Counted from the first letter of the stretch, positions 28,423-37,949 are shown. The stretch is DNA of 64,000 bases from JAPHSX01 sp039714395 (GCA_039714395.1 JBDLJH010000014.1:1-64000), one strand, 5' to 3'. Made by a program: numbers and translations. The notes: generated by a model not told the origin, from the sequence alone.

Positions 28423-28746
28423 CACGCACCTTGTTTTTAGTAGTCCAATCAATAGCGATTATAACAGTTTGTCTCTCCCATATTAGTTAATGTTATCAGT
28501 TCACCATCGGGCAATAAAAATCAACTATCTACTATTAGCGAAACGAACTGAGATGAAAATACCAAATGATCATCTCATAGAAAAAGGGCGCAAATACTCG
28601 GGAGGTTCATCATAGTAGGGCTTATAGGCAGGAACAGCATACGTGACTGTCACTAAAACAATTTACAAGGCACTCATTTCACAAAAATATTTTCCCGGGA
28701 GAAAAACACAGCGACCACCCACTGACGCGATGGCTCGAGAAACAGG
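28423..28746. other. Intergenic region with a weak hairpin
   Basis: Non-coding gap between two minus-strand genes. A perfect 8-bp inverted repeat, TGAGATGA (28550-28557) and TCATCTCA (28571-28578), with a 13-nt loop may end transcription of the upstream receiver gene, but no clear T-run follows on the minus strand. Nothing else is recognised. Confidence 0.35.
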
Positions 28747-29259
28747 CTACACCCCGGCACTATTGGCGGTGGGGTAAAGCAGTGCCTCAATGCGGCCAAA
28801 CAACTCGTTGTTGTCGAAGGGCTTTGCCAAAAATCCGTTGGCACCAATTTTCGCACCCCAGTACTCCTCCGTGGGCTGGGCATTGCCACTGATAATCAGC
28901 ACCGGTAATTGGGCAATATCTGGGTCGCTATTTTTACGAATCGAGCGGGTCGCCTGAAAACCGCTAATACCCGGCATCACCACATCCATCAGCACCAGTG
29001 CGGGTCGATGTTTCTCAATTAAATCCAGGCCTGTCTCGCCATCATAAGCAGACAAGGTCTCATAACCCACTTTATGCAAGATCTTCGAAAGCATGACCTG
29101 AATGGTCTTGGAGTCATCAATAATAAGGATCTGGGTACCCGGATTGGGTTTGACTCGTTCTGTCTCGGCTAGTGGCTGCTCCACCGCTTCGGACTGCGAC
29201 TCGCTATCCTTATCCTCACGCCCAAACAGACGATTTAAACCAAAACGTTTGATTTCCAT
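28747..29259 (-). CDS. PilH-like single-domain response regulator
   Basis: A 170-residue protein with a hydrophilic N-terminal extension (about 1-45, Glu/Ser-rich) and a C-terminal CheY-like receiver. Phosphorylation residues are visible: LIIDDSKT, the acceptor Asp in VLMDVVMPGISGFQATR and Lys in LAKPFDN. The GFQATR signature and W-G-x-K-x-G-A pattern resemble PilH/PilG of type IV pili twitching systems. There is no output domain, so it acts by protein contact. ATG 29259 has a GGGGT site; an ATG at 29358 is an alternative adding 33 residues. No pil or che genes are adjacent. Confidence 0.8.
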   Translation of the reverse strand: MEIKRFGLNRLFGREDKDSESQSEAVEQPLAETERVKPNPGTQILIIDDSKTIQVMLSKILHKVGYETLSAYDGETGLDLIEKHRPALVLMDVVMPGISGFQATRSIRKNSDPDIAQLPVLIISGNAQPTEEYWGAKIGANGFLAKPFDNNELFGRIEALLYPTANSAGV

Positions 29260-29382
29260 GAAGCTACCCCGTAACGCATACCATGCTTTTACGGCAGGCC
29301 TGAACCCACCTTTATCTTTATAATTCAGAGTACGACTATACCCCATATCACGCATCACACCTAACTATAGATAGGCTAAGCT

Positions 29383-29880
29383 ATGGGCATGCGAATCCTC
29401 TACCTGCTATTTCTACTACTACTCCAACAGCCCGCCACTGCCTCCAGCCTGAGCGAGGTGGAGGCGCTGCTTGGTGAGGACAAGGCCCCTGATGGGGTCG
29501 TGTTCGAGATACTTGAAGATGCGCAGGGATTACGCTGGGCAATTCCACAAATCATTAACTACAGCACACAACTACGGACACGTTTTAAGGCCCTGCCCAT
29601 CGCTGTGATGAGCCATGGCCGCGAGGAGTTCGCACTACAACGCCATCGCCAAAGCGAATTCCCTGAGGTACACCTGGCAGTACAGAGCCTCAACCGGAAA
29701 CAGGGTATCCTGGTACACGTATGCGCCACCCACGCCAGTTGGTACCAGGTAAACCCCGAAGACTTTCCAGACTATGTTGATGTAGCACCCAGCGGCCCAG
29801 CCCAGATTCAGGCCTATGAAGAGTTAGGCTACCAACCGATTGTGATTTCGAGGGATCCTGAGGGTACAGAAGCCCCCTAG
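29383..29880 (+). CDS. Exported DsrE/F-like protein
   Basis: A 165-residue protein with a signal peptide (hydrophobic 5-15, cleavage near ATA). The mature part looks like a DsrE/DsrF-superfamily fold: VVFEILEDAQGLRWAIPQI at the first strand, LPIAVMSHGREEFAL, and ILVHVCATHASWYQVNPEDFPDYVDVAPSG. The single conserved Cys (VHVCATH) sits where sulfur-carrying Cys residues lie in related proteins. The family occurs in sulfur-oxidising proteobacteria, but the role of exported forms is not established. It is divergent from the PilH-like gene. Confidence 0.7.
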   Translation: MGMRILYLLFLLLLQQPATASSLSEVEALLGEDKAPDGVVFEILEDAQGLRWAIPQIINYSTQLRTRFKALPIAVMSHGREEFALQRHRQSEFPEVHLAVQSLNRKQGILVHVCATHASWYQVNPEDFPDYVDVAPSGPAQIQAYEELGYQPIVISRDPEGTEAP

Positions 29881-30172
29881 AACGGTCAGGGGTACAGCCG
29901 CAACTCATTGAAAAAACATATAAATTCCCTAATTTCTGCGCAGCCAAGAGTGAAAGCTTCCAATTTCATCACCAAATAGCCAACTTTTTCACCAATCATT
30001 AGCCATTTTCAGGTAAAATGTCGCACTTTTCGTCGCGGGGGTACGGTCTTTAATTTTGACTGACCAGCGCGAACAGATGGCGAATAACGCTCCGCCCTGT
30101 GAATCCGGCACTGCTGTGAGTCACGCAGCAGCGCTTACACACTGAATTTTTAAACTTGACCAGAGTACGACT

Positions 30173-32257
30173 ATGACTGAGCTATCTCACTACCGTAATA
30201 TCGGCATCTTCGCCCACGTGGATGCGGGTAAGACCACCACCACCGAACGTATCCTGAAACTGACCGGTAAGGTTCATAAGACCGGTGAGGTTCACGATGG
30301 TGAAGCCACCACCGACTTCATGGACCAGGAGCGCGAGCGCGGCATCACCATCCAGTCCGCCGCTACCTCCTGTGAGTGGGACGGCCACCGCTTCAACATC
30401 ATCGACACCCCCGGACACGTGGACTTCACCATCGAAGTTTACCGTTCACTGAAGGTGCTCGACGGCGGCGTTGGCGTATTCTGTGGCTCCGGCGGTGTTG
30501 AGCCCCAGTCAGAGACCAACTGGCGTTACGCCAACGAGTCTGAGGTGGCCCGTGTCATCCTGGTTAACAAGCTTGACCGCATGGGTGCCGACTTCTACCG
30601 CGTCGTCGATCAGATTGAAAATGTTCTCGCTGCCAACCCGCTGGTAATGGTGCTGCCTATCGGTATCGAAGATGACTTCGTCGGTGTTGTTGACCTGCTG
30701 ACCCGCAAGGCGTGGGTATGGGACGACTCTGGCCAGCCTGAGAACTACGAGCTGCAGGACGTTCCTGCCGACATGGTCGACAAGGTCGAAGAGTGGCGCG
30801 AGAAGCTGATCGAGACTGCCGTTGAGCAGGACGACGACCTGATGGAAGCCTACCTGGAAGGCGAAGAGCCCTCCATGGAAGACCTCAAGCGCTGCATCCG
30901 CAAGGGTACCATCGCTCTGGACTTCTTCCCCACCTACTGTGGTTCTGCGTTCAAGAACAAGGGCATCCAGCCGGTACTCGACGCCGTAGTCGACTTCCTG
31001 CCCAGCCCCACCGAGGTGAAGCCGCAGCCTGAGACCGACGAAGAGGGTAATGAGACCGGTGAATTTGCCATCGTTGATGCCGAGCGTCCGTTCCGTGCCC
31101 TGGCATTCAAAATTATGGATGACCGCTTCGGTGCCCTCACCTTCACCCGCATCTACTCAGGTAAGATTCAAAAGGGTGACACCGTACTCAACACCTTCAC
31201 CGGCAAGAACGAGCGTATCGGCCGTATCGTAGAGATGCACGCCGATGACCGTATCGAGCTTGACGGTGCCCAGGCCGGTGACATCGTTGCCTTTATCGGC
31301 CTAAAGAACACCCAGACAGGTCACACCCTGTGTGACCCGAAGAATCCGGGTACCCTCGAGCCGATGGTATTCCCTGATCCGGTCATCTCCATTGCCGTTG
31401 CCCCGAAAGATAAGGGCGGCGCCGAGAAGATGGGTATCGCCATCAACAAGATGATTCAGGAAGATCCCTCGTTCCGCGTTGAGACCGACGAGGACAGTGG
31501 CGAGACCATCCTGCGTGGTATGGGTGAGCTTCACCTCGACATCAAAATCGACATCCTCAAGCGTACCTTCGGCATCGACGTTAACGTCGGTAAGCCTCAG
31601 GTAGCCTACCGTGAGAGCGTGACCCAGCGCATCGAAGACAGCTACACCCACAAGAAACAGTCGGGTGGTTCCGGTCAGTTCGCCAAGATCGACTACATCT
31701 TCGAGCCTGGCGAGCAGAACACCGGCTTTACCTTCGAGTCCACCGTTACCGGTGGTAACGTACCTCGTGAATTCTGGCCAGCCATCCAGAAGGGCTTCAA
31801 ATCCATGATGGATGAGGGCGTGCTCGCCGGCTTCCCAGTACTCGACGTTCACGTCAATCTGGTTGACGGTGGCTTCCACGCGGTTGACTCCTCTGCCGTG
31901 GCCTACGAGATCGCCGCCAGAAACGCCTTCCGCCAGACCATGCCCAAGGCCGGTGCCCAGCTGCTGGAGCCGATCATGAAGGTAGACGTCTTCACTCCGG
32001 ATGATCACGTAGGTGACGTTATCGGTGACCTGAACCGTCGCCGCGGCATGATCCAGGGTCAGGACTCCGGCGCCACCGGCGTTCGTATCAAGGCTCAGTG
32101 CCCGCTTAGCGAAATGTTCGGCTACATCGGCGACCTGCGTACCATGACCTCCGGTCGTGGCCAGTTCTCCATGGAGTTCGACCACTACTCAGCGTGCCCG
32201 GCCAACGTTGCCGAGGCAGTCATCAAGGAGACTCAGGAGCGTAATGCCAAAAAGTAA
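30173..32257 (+). CDS. fusA2: Elongation factor G, second type (EF-G2)
   Basis: A 694-residue translational GTPase catalysing ribosome translocation or recycling. GTPase motifs are AHVDAGKTTTT (about 14-24), DTPGHVDFT and NKLDRMGAD. The protein matches the second EF-G of Vibrio and Pseudomonas (start MTxLSxYRNIGIFAHVDAGK, FCGSGGVEPQSETNWRYANES, FGALTFTRIYSG) rather than the EF-G of the str operon. It is monocistronic with no rpsL, rpsG or tuf next to it, supporting assignment as the extra copy. Strong codon bias and a strong terminator suggest high expression. A canonical fusA should exist elsewhere. Confidence 0.92.
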   Translation: MTELSHYRNIGIFAHVDAGKTTTTERILKLTGKVHKTGEVHDGEATTDFMDQERERGITIQSAATSCEWDGHRFNIIDTPGHVDFTIEVYRSLKVLDGGVGVFCGSGGVEPQSETNWRYANESEVARVILVNKLDRMGADFYRVVDQIENVLAANPLVMVLPIGIEDDFVGVVDLLTRKAWVWDDSGQPENYELQDVPADMVDKVEEWREKLIETAVEQDDDLMEAYLEGEEPSMEDLKRCIRKGTIALDFFPTYCGSAFKNKGIQPVLDAVVDFLPSPTEVKPQPETDEEGNETGEFAIVDAERPFRALAFKIMDDRFGALTFTRIYSGKIQKGDTVLNTFTGKNERIGRIVEMHADDRIELDGAQAGDIVAFIGLKNTQTGHTLCDPKNPGTLEPMVFPDPVISIAVAPKDKGGAEKMGIAINKMIQEDPSFRVETDEDSGETILRGMGELHLDIKIDILKRTFGIDVNVGKPQVAYRESVTQRIEDSYTHKKQSGGSGQFAKIDYIFEPGEQNTGFTFESTVTGGNVPREFWPAIQKGFKSMMDEGVLAGFPVLDVHVNLVDGGFHAVDSSAVAYEIAARNAFRQTMPKAGAQLLEPIMKVDVFTPDDHVGDVIGDLNRRRGMIQGQDSGATGVRIKAQCPLSEMFGYIGDLRTMTSGRGQFSMEFDHYSACPANVAEAVIKETQERNAKK

Positions 32258-32294
32258 TCCTTGATATGATGGGGGAAATTCTCCCCCTCCTGAT

Positions 32295-32330
32295 AAAAAA
32301 GCCCGAACTTTGTTCGGGCTTTTTTGTTTT
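32295..32330. terminator. Strong terminator after fusA2
   Basis: A 7-bp GC-rich stem GCCCGAA/TTCGGGC with a 5-nt loop is flanked by six As and six Ts, extending the stem and giving bidirectional capacity. A smaller inverted repeat (GGGGGA/CTCCCCC) precedes it at about 32270-32288. Confidence 0.93.
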
Positions 32331-32412
32331 TAGCCTCCCCATTTTTCTTTAAACAAGCTGCTAGAATAAGCTCTTGCTGATCACCCCTTTACCTAATAGC
32401 CGAGCAGAAACC

Positions 32413-33429
32413 ATGCCCATCACTCACGCCATCGCCCACCAGTTGCGCCGAAACGCCGACCACCCCTCCCAGTTATCGCTGCGAGTAGACGAACTTGCTA
32501 CTGAAGGGGCCAGCGAAGCATTGCTGGCCAAGCTCAAGGGCAGCTTTCTCGCCCGCATCAGCCGCGAACACGGCTCTTTTACTACTGAGAGTGATACAGC
32601 ACTACTGCCCCGGCTGCTACAGCAGTTTCTCGATGACAAACTCGACTTCATCACCCTTAGCCGCGACTTCACCACCGCGCTACAGGCACAACTGGATGAG
32701 GCAAAAATCGAATTTGATGCCCACCTGCTGTTCTTTGTGGAAAAGTCCTTTGACCACCACCTGTTCACCCTCTTTGTCGCCCGCCAGAGCGAGTCTCTGA
32801 CCGTTAACGACGAACTGGAGATCACCAGTAGTTACGCTATCGACAATGGTCCTAGCCTGTTTGGCATCAAGGTCGATCTCATCGAGTGGCGCGAGCGTAA
32901 GAACTACGCCTGTCTCTCACTCATTCCACCACGAGGCAATCCACCACTGACTGAGGCCTTCTATGCACTCACCGGTTTTAGCAACGGTATCGATAAAGAA
33001 GCGGCCACCCTCGCCTTCCTCGAAGGGGTCGAGGTCTTCGCCAAAGAGGTGCCGCAGGAGCAGCAGAAGGAGTACCGCGATCAGGTAGTGGGTTATTGTA
33101 TGGAGCAGGAGGAGCAAGATGCCCCGGTCAAGCTGGAGGGGCTGGCAAAGTCGGTGGAGGGGATCAATCCCGATGAGTTTGTGCGCGTTGTCGCCCGTCA
33201 CACCGCAGGGGAGAGTGATAACGAACGGGATCAGGAGCTGGTGATTGATCGGCGTAGTTTGAAACGTTACGTCAAATTCGCCGGTCGCGAGAAAGATCTG
33301 GCGATAAGCTTCTCCTCCTACCAGTTAAATGATCGGGTTCGCTATGATGCTGATAGCGATACTCTGCACATTAGCGGGCTTCCCGCCGCACTTAAAAAAC
33401 AACTGCTTGGCCATATGAAGGGGGAGTAA
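32413..33429 (+). CDS. yejK: Nucleoid-associated protein YejK/NdpA
   Basis: A 338-residue protein of the YejK (NdpA) family, abundant on the nucleoid; related proteins can contact topoisomerases. Recognisable parts are the N-terminal IAHQLRRN, a central HLLFFVEKSFDHHLFTLFVARQ, the LTEAFYALTGFSNGIDKE region, and the C-terminal LKRYVKFAGREKDLAISFSS and YDADSDTLHISGLP, all paralleling E. coli YejK. ATG 32413 gives the family's usual start; an upstream start at 32374 is unlikely. It stands alone, about 155 nt after fusA2. Confidence 0.9.
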   Translation: MPITHAIAHQLRRNADHPSQLSLRVDELATEGASEALLAKLKGSFLARISREHGSFTTESDTALLPRLLQQFLDDKLDFITLSRDFTTALQAQLDEAKIEFDAHLLFFVEKSFDHHLFTLFVARQSESLTVNDELEITSSYAIDNGPSLFGIKVDLIEWRERKNYACLSLIPPRGNPPLTEAFYALTGFSNGIDKEAATLAFLEGVEVFAKEVPQEQQKEYRDQVVGYCMEQEEQDAPVKLEGLAKSVEGINPDEFVRVVARHTAGESDNERDQELVIDRRSLKRYVKFAGREKDLAISFSSYQLNDRVRYDADSDTLHISGLPAALKKQLLGHMKGE

Positions 33430-33523
33430 TCTCAACCTTCATCATGGCAGTCACGAACCTTCCGAGCATCTAGCGGTCTCTGTTCTGGCTGCCATTCAAC
33501 AAATTAAACCCGAGGAAAACACC

Positions 33524-34348
33524 ATGTCTAAACTCTCATTTCGAGAGCGTACCGGGGAGTGGATAGAATCCCGCAAGGTACAGTTTTTTATTATCGGCCT
33601 GATCATTATCAATGCCGCCATACTCGGCATGGAGACCTCATCCTCAATTATGGAACGGATGGGAAGTCAGTTAATCCTTGCCGACAAGATCATACTGGCT
33701 GTCTTTGTCTGTGAGATCGCAATAAAACTGTTCGCCTTCGGTGGTGGCTTTTTCAAACGCGCCTGGAATAACTTCGACTTTATTATCGTCGGCATCGCAC
33801 TGGTTCCCGCCAGTGGCCCACTGGCCGTGCTACGGGCACTGCGTATTTTACGTGTATTACGCATGATCTCGATGGTGCCACGACTGCGTTTTGTGGTTGA
33901 GGCCCTGCTACACGCCGTTCCCGGCATAGCCTCTATAGCTGCCCTGATGATGATCGTCTTCTATGTCTTTGCGGTAATGGCCACCACCATATTTGGTGAA
34001 CAATTTACGGAGTGGTTCGGCACCATAGGGGCCTCAATGTATACCCTGTTCCAGATAATGACTCTGGAGTCATGGTCGATGGGCATCGTGCGCCCGGTAA
34101 TGGAAGTCTTCCCCCACGCCTGGCTCTACTTCATCCCCTTCATCCTCATCGCCACCTTCACCATGCTGAATCTGTTTATCGCTATCATCGTCGATACCAT
34201 GCAGACCATGCATCAGGCCGATCATGAAGAAGATCGCGAGCATATCGAAGAAGTAGTGCATGAAGACGCCGGTGTGCTGGGGCGCGAAGTTCGATCATTG
34301 CGTGAGGAGATTCAACTGTTACGAGAGGAGCTGAAAGCGCGCGGCTAA
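33524..34348 (+). CDS. Bacterial voltage-gated sodium channel (NaChBac/NavMs type)
   Basis: A 274-residue single-domain, six-helix channel subunit that should form tetramers. S1-S4 occupy about 18-125; S4 has regularly spaced arginines (LRALRILRVLRMIS). The selectivity filter between the pore helices reads TLESWSMGIVRP, identical to the NavMs/NavAb filter. A pore-lining S6 (FTMLNLFIAIIVDTMQTM) is followed by an acidic linker and a C-terminal coiled coil (EVRSLREEIQLLREELK) that tetramerises these channels. In marine alkaliphiles such channels support pH homeostasis and flagellar motility; the role here is unknown. Its stop overlaps the convergent kinase stop by 4 bp. Confidence 0.93.
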   Translation: MSKLSFRERTGEWIESRKVQFFIIGLIIINAAILGMETSSSIMERMGSQLILADKIILAVFVCEIAIKLFAFGGGFFKRAWNNFDFIIVGIALVPASGPLAVLRALRILRVLRMISMVPRLRFVVEALLHAVPGIASIAALMMIVFYVFAVMATTIFGEQFTEWFGTIGASMYTLFQIMTLESWSMGIVRPVMEVFPHAWLYFIPFILIATFTMLNLFIAIIVDTMQTMHQADHEEDREHIEEVVHEDAGVLGREVRSLREEIQLLREELKARG

Positions 34349-36012
34349 GCCTCCCTGCAGAAACGAGCCAGCACCTGCTGCAATTTTTCCTGTTGCAGCG
34401 GTTTGACCAGGAAATCATTCATCCCCGCCTCAATACAGGCGTCGCGCTCACTACTAAGAACATCGGCGGTAAGGGCGACGATAGGTATCTGCTGATTAGA
34501 CTCACGAATTACACGCGTCGCGGCAATACCGTCGAGCTGCGGCATATGCAGGTCCATTAGCAGCAAATCATAGTCGCCCTGCGCCACCGCCTCGGTGGCC
34601 AGTACGCCGTTCTCCACACACTCTACACGACAGCCAAAATCCTCAAGGAAGCGGCTTACCACCATGCGATTAATCTTATCATCCTCAGCCACCAGTACAC
34701 GCGCATTGAACTGCTCTGCTAATAACTGCGACGATGCCTCCTGAACGGAATCTGCCGTCGCCTGCTGCAACGGCAGTCTGAAGCGAAAGCAGGTGCCCTC
34801 ATTCAGCTGACTCTCCACCTCGATAGTTCCCTGCATTAACTCTACCAGGCGACGTACGATACTTAGCCCCAGTCCACCACCACTGTACTGACGGCTCAGG
34901 GTATTGTCGGCCTGGGCGAACTGCTCGAAGATCGCTTCCAGTCTGTCCTCGGGGATACCAATGCCCGTATCCTCGAGTGCAATCAACAACTGTTCATTTT
35001 CTTCACCCAATCGCAGGGTGATACTACCCTCGGGGGTAAACTTGATTGCGTTACCAATGAGGTTAATCAGGATCTGTCGCAGGCGAAGCGGGTCTATCTC
35101 TATCCACAATGGCAATTGTTCATCGTAGTCCACCTCCAACTGCAATCCCTTCTCCTCGGCGAGGTGTCGGAACAGTACAATCAGTTCATCCACCAGCTGG
35201 CGCAACTCTGTAGGCTCTGGCTCTATGGTGATCTTGTCAGCCTCGATCTTTGACAACTCCAGCACATCATCAATAAGAGCAAGCAGAGTCCTGGAAGCGG
35301 CCTTAATTATCTCTGCATGCTGCCGCCCCTCCGGAGATAAATTCTCTTGCAGCAGAATATTACTAAAACCAAGGATGCCATTCATCGGGGTGCGGATCTC
35401 ATGGCTCATGTTGGCAAGGAAATTACTCTTTGCCACGTTGGCCATTTCCGCCTTCTGCCGTGCTTCGCTCAGGGCATCTACCAGTCTCTGACGCATCCCC
35501 TCATAGAGGTAAAGCAACACACTCATGACCAGGGTAGTAGCAACTGCCACCAACATAAACTCAGCATTATGGGGCGTCAGATCGAAACCCGTTAGCTCCG
35601 AGAGAAACAGAAAAATAACCGCCAGGTTAAAAAATCCGGTCCAGTAGAGACCACGCTTTTTTCCATCCAGCAAAAAGGCCAGCACCGGGTAGACACTGAG
35701 CCAGAGAACTCCCGTATCCCCCACCCCACCATGCATGGCAGTACCCAGTAGCATTACCGCCACCGAGGCCAGCATCACACGAACTGCTGTCTGAATACGA
35801 CGATGTGTCCGCAACCAAAAGAGATTGGCCACATTCAATAAGAAAACCGGGACATGCAGCGCCACCAGCACATACATCCCCTCAATGATGTGGAGGATAT
35901 TGAAAAAGAGAACCGGCAGGAAACCAACTAACACCATACGCTCAAACATACGTATCTGGTGATCACCACGATGAGTGGGGTCAAAACTCAAATCTTTCTC
36001 AAAGATACTCAA
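34345..36012 (-). CDS. Hybrid histidine kinase with membrane sensor
   Basis: A 555-residue sensor. About six hydrophobic helices in residues 25-170 form a membrane sensor domain, followed by HisKA with the phosphoacceptor in NMSHEIRTPMNGILGF (about 202), an HATPase domain (DTGIGIPEDR, SGGGLGLSIV) and a C-terminal receiver with LLMDLHMPQLDG (Asp about 487) and Lys in LVKPLQQEK. It has no HPt domain, so phosphate must move to a separate HPt or regulator not seen nearby. It is a single gene, convergent with the sodium channel gene. The stimulus is unknown. Confidence 0.9.
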   Translation of the reverse strand: MSIFEKDLSFDPTHRGDHQIRMFERMVLVGFLPVLFFNILHIIEGMYVLVALHVPVFLLNVANLFWLRTHRRIQTAVRVMLASVAVMLLGTAMHGGVGDTGVLWLSVYPVLAFLLDGKKRGLYWTGFFNLAVIFLFLSELTGFDLTPHNAEFMLVAVATTLVMSVLLYLYEGMRQRLVDALSEARQKAEMANVAKSNFLANMSHEIRTPMNGILGFSNILLQENLSPEGRQHAEIIKAASRTLLALIDDVLELSKIEADKITIEPEPTELRQLVDELIVLFRHLAEEKGLQLEVDYDEQLPLWIEIDPLRLRQILINLIGNAIKFTPEGSITLRLGEENEQLLIALEDTGIGIPEDRLEAIFEQFAQADNTLSRQYSGGGLGLSIVRRLVELMQGTIEVESQLNEGTCFRFRLPLQQATADSVQEASSQLLAEQFNARVLVAEDDKINRMVVSRFLEDFGCRVECVENGVLATEAVAQGDYDLLLMDLHMPQLDGIAATRVIRESNQQIPIVALTADVLSSERDACIEAGMNDFLVKPLQQEKLQQVLARFCREA

Positions 36013-36086
36013 GCCAGATGTCCCTTGCTGGTATTCTTATAATCGCTCAGTTTATAGCATCATATTCCACAACCCGACTAATGGCC

Positions 36087-36123
36087 ATAAAAAGGGCGAA
36101 CCATACAGTATGGTCTGCCCTTT
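36087..36123 (-). terminator. Terminator of the PspA-like/VWA operon
   Basis: A long hairpin with outer arms AAAGGGC/GCCCTTT, inner arms ACCATA/TATGGT and a 3-nt loop. Read on the minus strand it is followed by TTTTTAT. It begins 17 nt beyond the VWA gene stop. Confidence 0.8.
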
Positions 36124-36139
36124 CTCTTAGCGTCACCGG

Positions 36140-37354
36140 TTAATAGTCGGCACTTTCCGACTCATAGCGTAGTCCCATATCTGCGGCCTGCTTACGTACT
36201 GCACTGTAGATCTTCTCATCCAGTGAATCCTTAGCACCACCCTCCGCTTCAACCTTCTCCTTGAGGTAGCTACTGCGTTTTTCTGCCATGCTCTTGATTT
36301 GAGCCTGCAGCTCCTTTCGTTGCTCCGCCTTCTCAGCAATCACCGCCTTACGCTTTGCAGGGGCCATTGCCTGCATCGGCTCGGGCAGGTGCGCCTCCTC
36401 AATACTGGAGATATCGACCCGACCACTGGCCACATCATCAACCAGCTCACCATCACCGAGGAAATTAGACTCACCGCTTTTTGATACATTAAAGGCTGCT
36501 CGGCGGGCACGCGACTCTACGGAAGAGGAAGCATGCAACTTGTCACTCGCCGCTACTTTACTGCGCTGCTTCAACTTCTTCTCTGCACTACCATAGTAGA
36601 GGCGCGTCTCATCCATCCTGGCGGAGAGTTCAGCCAGCTCCTTATCAAAGGGGGTCGCGATGGCAACCGCATTGCCAGACTGCTCTACCTGAAAGTATTC
36701 ACCACTGCCGGCCTGAGCGATCTGCTGCCACATGCGCAAGGCTTCACCGTTACGGCCCGACTGTATCGCATTGATAACAATGCCGCGCTGCTTCGCCGCT
36801 GCAATGGTCACCGGATACTTCACATCATCCTGATAATCCATATGTGCCGGTGCATCACCCACCAGGAATACCACCTTATAGGTCTTATCATCCTGGCTCC
36901 ACGACATCCGGTTAACCGCATCGTCCAGTGCCTGATTCACACTCTCCGGGCCGTCACCACCACCGCCAGCACGAAAGTCCATGAGCGTGGCGTAAGTGGA
37001 ATCAAGATCGGCAGAGAGATCGACTACCTGTGTAATGTAGGCATCACCTCGATCACGGTAGGCGACCAGACCAATACGGATCTCCGGTGCCGGTTGTGCC
37101 GAGGCCATGGTATTGGCGATAGACCAAATCTTCTCCTTAGCCGCCTGGATAAGACCACTCATACTGCCGGTGGTATCGAGTACAAACACCGCCTCCACCC
37201 GCGGTTTTTCATTGTTAATCGGTATAGCCGGTGGCAATAACACCGGGTGAACATTCGGCTGCGGGTTTGCCGCAACGCCGTTAAAGAGTGGGAATAGCGC
37301 CACCGATACTGTGGTGCCAACGAATAGTGCCAATGCAATCAATTTAGTTTTCAT
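36140..37354 (-). CDS. Exported von Willebrand factor A domain protein
   Basis: A 404-residue protein with a signal peptide or N-terminal anchor (hydrophobic 5-24). A VWA domain spans about 53-255: the metal-ion-dependent adhesion site is DTTGS (60-64, a DxTxS form), supported by GGGGDGPES and LVGDAPAH. The C-terminal third is charged, with a Lys/Glu/Gln-rich coiled coil (about 325-385). VWA domains usually bind partner proteins through the metal site. It is the last gene of a three-gene operon with a PspA-like protein and a membrane protein, suggesting envelope maintenance. Confidence 0.85.
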   Translation of the reverse strand: MKTKLIALALFVGTTVSVALFPLFNGVAANPQPNVHPVLLPPAIPINNEKPRVEAVFVLDTTGSMSGLIQAAKEKIWSIANTMASAQPAPEIRIGLVAYRDRGDAYITQVVDLSADLDSTYATLMDFRAGGGGDGPESVNQALDDAVNRMSWSQDDKTYKVVFLVGDAPAHMDYQDDVKYPVTIAAAKQRGIVINAIQSGRNGEALRMWQQIAQAGSGEYFQVEQSGNAVAIATPFDKELAELSARMDETRLYYGSAEKKLKQRSKVAASDKLHASSSVESRARRAAFNVSKSGESNFLGDGELVDDVASGRVDISSIEEAHLPEPMQAMAPAKRKAVIAEKAEQRKELQAQIKSMAEKRSSYLKEKVEAEGGAKDSLDEKIYSAVRKQAADMGLRYESESADY

Positions 37355-37379
37355 TTTACAGCCCCTTTCTTAAACAAAA

Positions 37380-37949
37380 TTAATGAACGGATGAGAGTTT
37401 GCGTAGTGCTGCCTGCGCCGTACGGTGTGCCTGCTCGAAGCGGTCTTCCTCAACTATCACGCCATCAGCCGATGACAGCGGCTTATTCATATTGCGAGGA
37501 ATGACAACGAACACCGCCTGTAGTAAAAAGAAACACCACAGCGCCAGCATCAGGCTGCCCGACTGTGCGGTGGCCCAGACCACTGCGGCTACGGCAACAA
37601 AATTAAGCCCCAGGTCCGCCACTGCAGGCAGCAGACCGGAGTAAAAGTAGAGCGAACGCACCAGCCAGATCATCGCCACGTGGACCAACGCATAGACCAT
37701 CAACGCTGGTTCCATCCATGCGGTTACAACGATGATCAACAACCAGCCAAGCAGGGTGGTCATGCGGCCAAGTCGCACACCGCTGCTACGCAACAGATAA
37801 ATGATGTAAAGGAATGAGGTACTGGCGATCACCATATGTAGTGCCATGACACTGCCGAGTAATGGTGCCAGTGCAACAAATACCACTTCACCCAGCAACG
37901 CAGCGGCAAGCGCGACGCCTACCCCCTGTAAAAACCCTGGTCGTTTCAT
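37380..37949 (-). CDS. Integral membrane protein of the PspA-like operon
   Basis: A 189-residue protein with about five membrane helices between residues 8 and 153 and a cytoplasmic C-terminal tail (about 154-189) rich in charged residues. I recognise no family. Its ATG overlaps the TGA of the PspA-like gene (ATGA at 37946-37949), so the two are translationally coupled. The VWA gene starts 25 nt downstream. The arrangement suggests that it is the membrane partner of the PspA-like protein, standing in the place of PspB/PspC, which are absent here. This role is inferred from context only. Confidence 0.8.
   Translation of the reverse strand: MKRPGFLQGVGVALAAALLGEVVFVALAPLLGSVMALHMVIASTSFLYIIYLLRSSGVRLGRMTTLLGWLLIIVVTAWMEPALMVYALVHVAMIWLVRSLYFYSGLLPAVADLGLNFVAVAAVVWATAQSGSLMLALWCFFLLQAVFVVIPRNMNKPLSSADGVIVEEDRFEQAHRTAQAALRKLSSVH

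Noticed and set aside
31301..32185. A 294-codon open frame antisense to fusA2
   Set aside because: It is the complementary shadow of a GC-rich, highly biased gene; the protein has no recognisable domain and fusA2 is certain.
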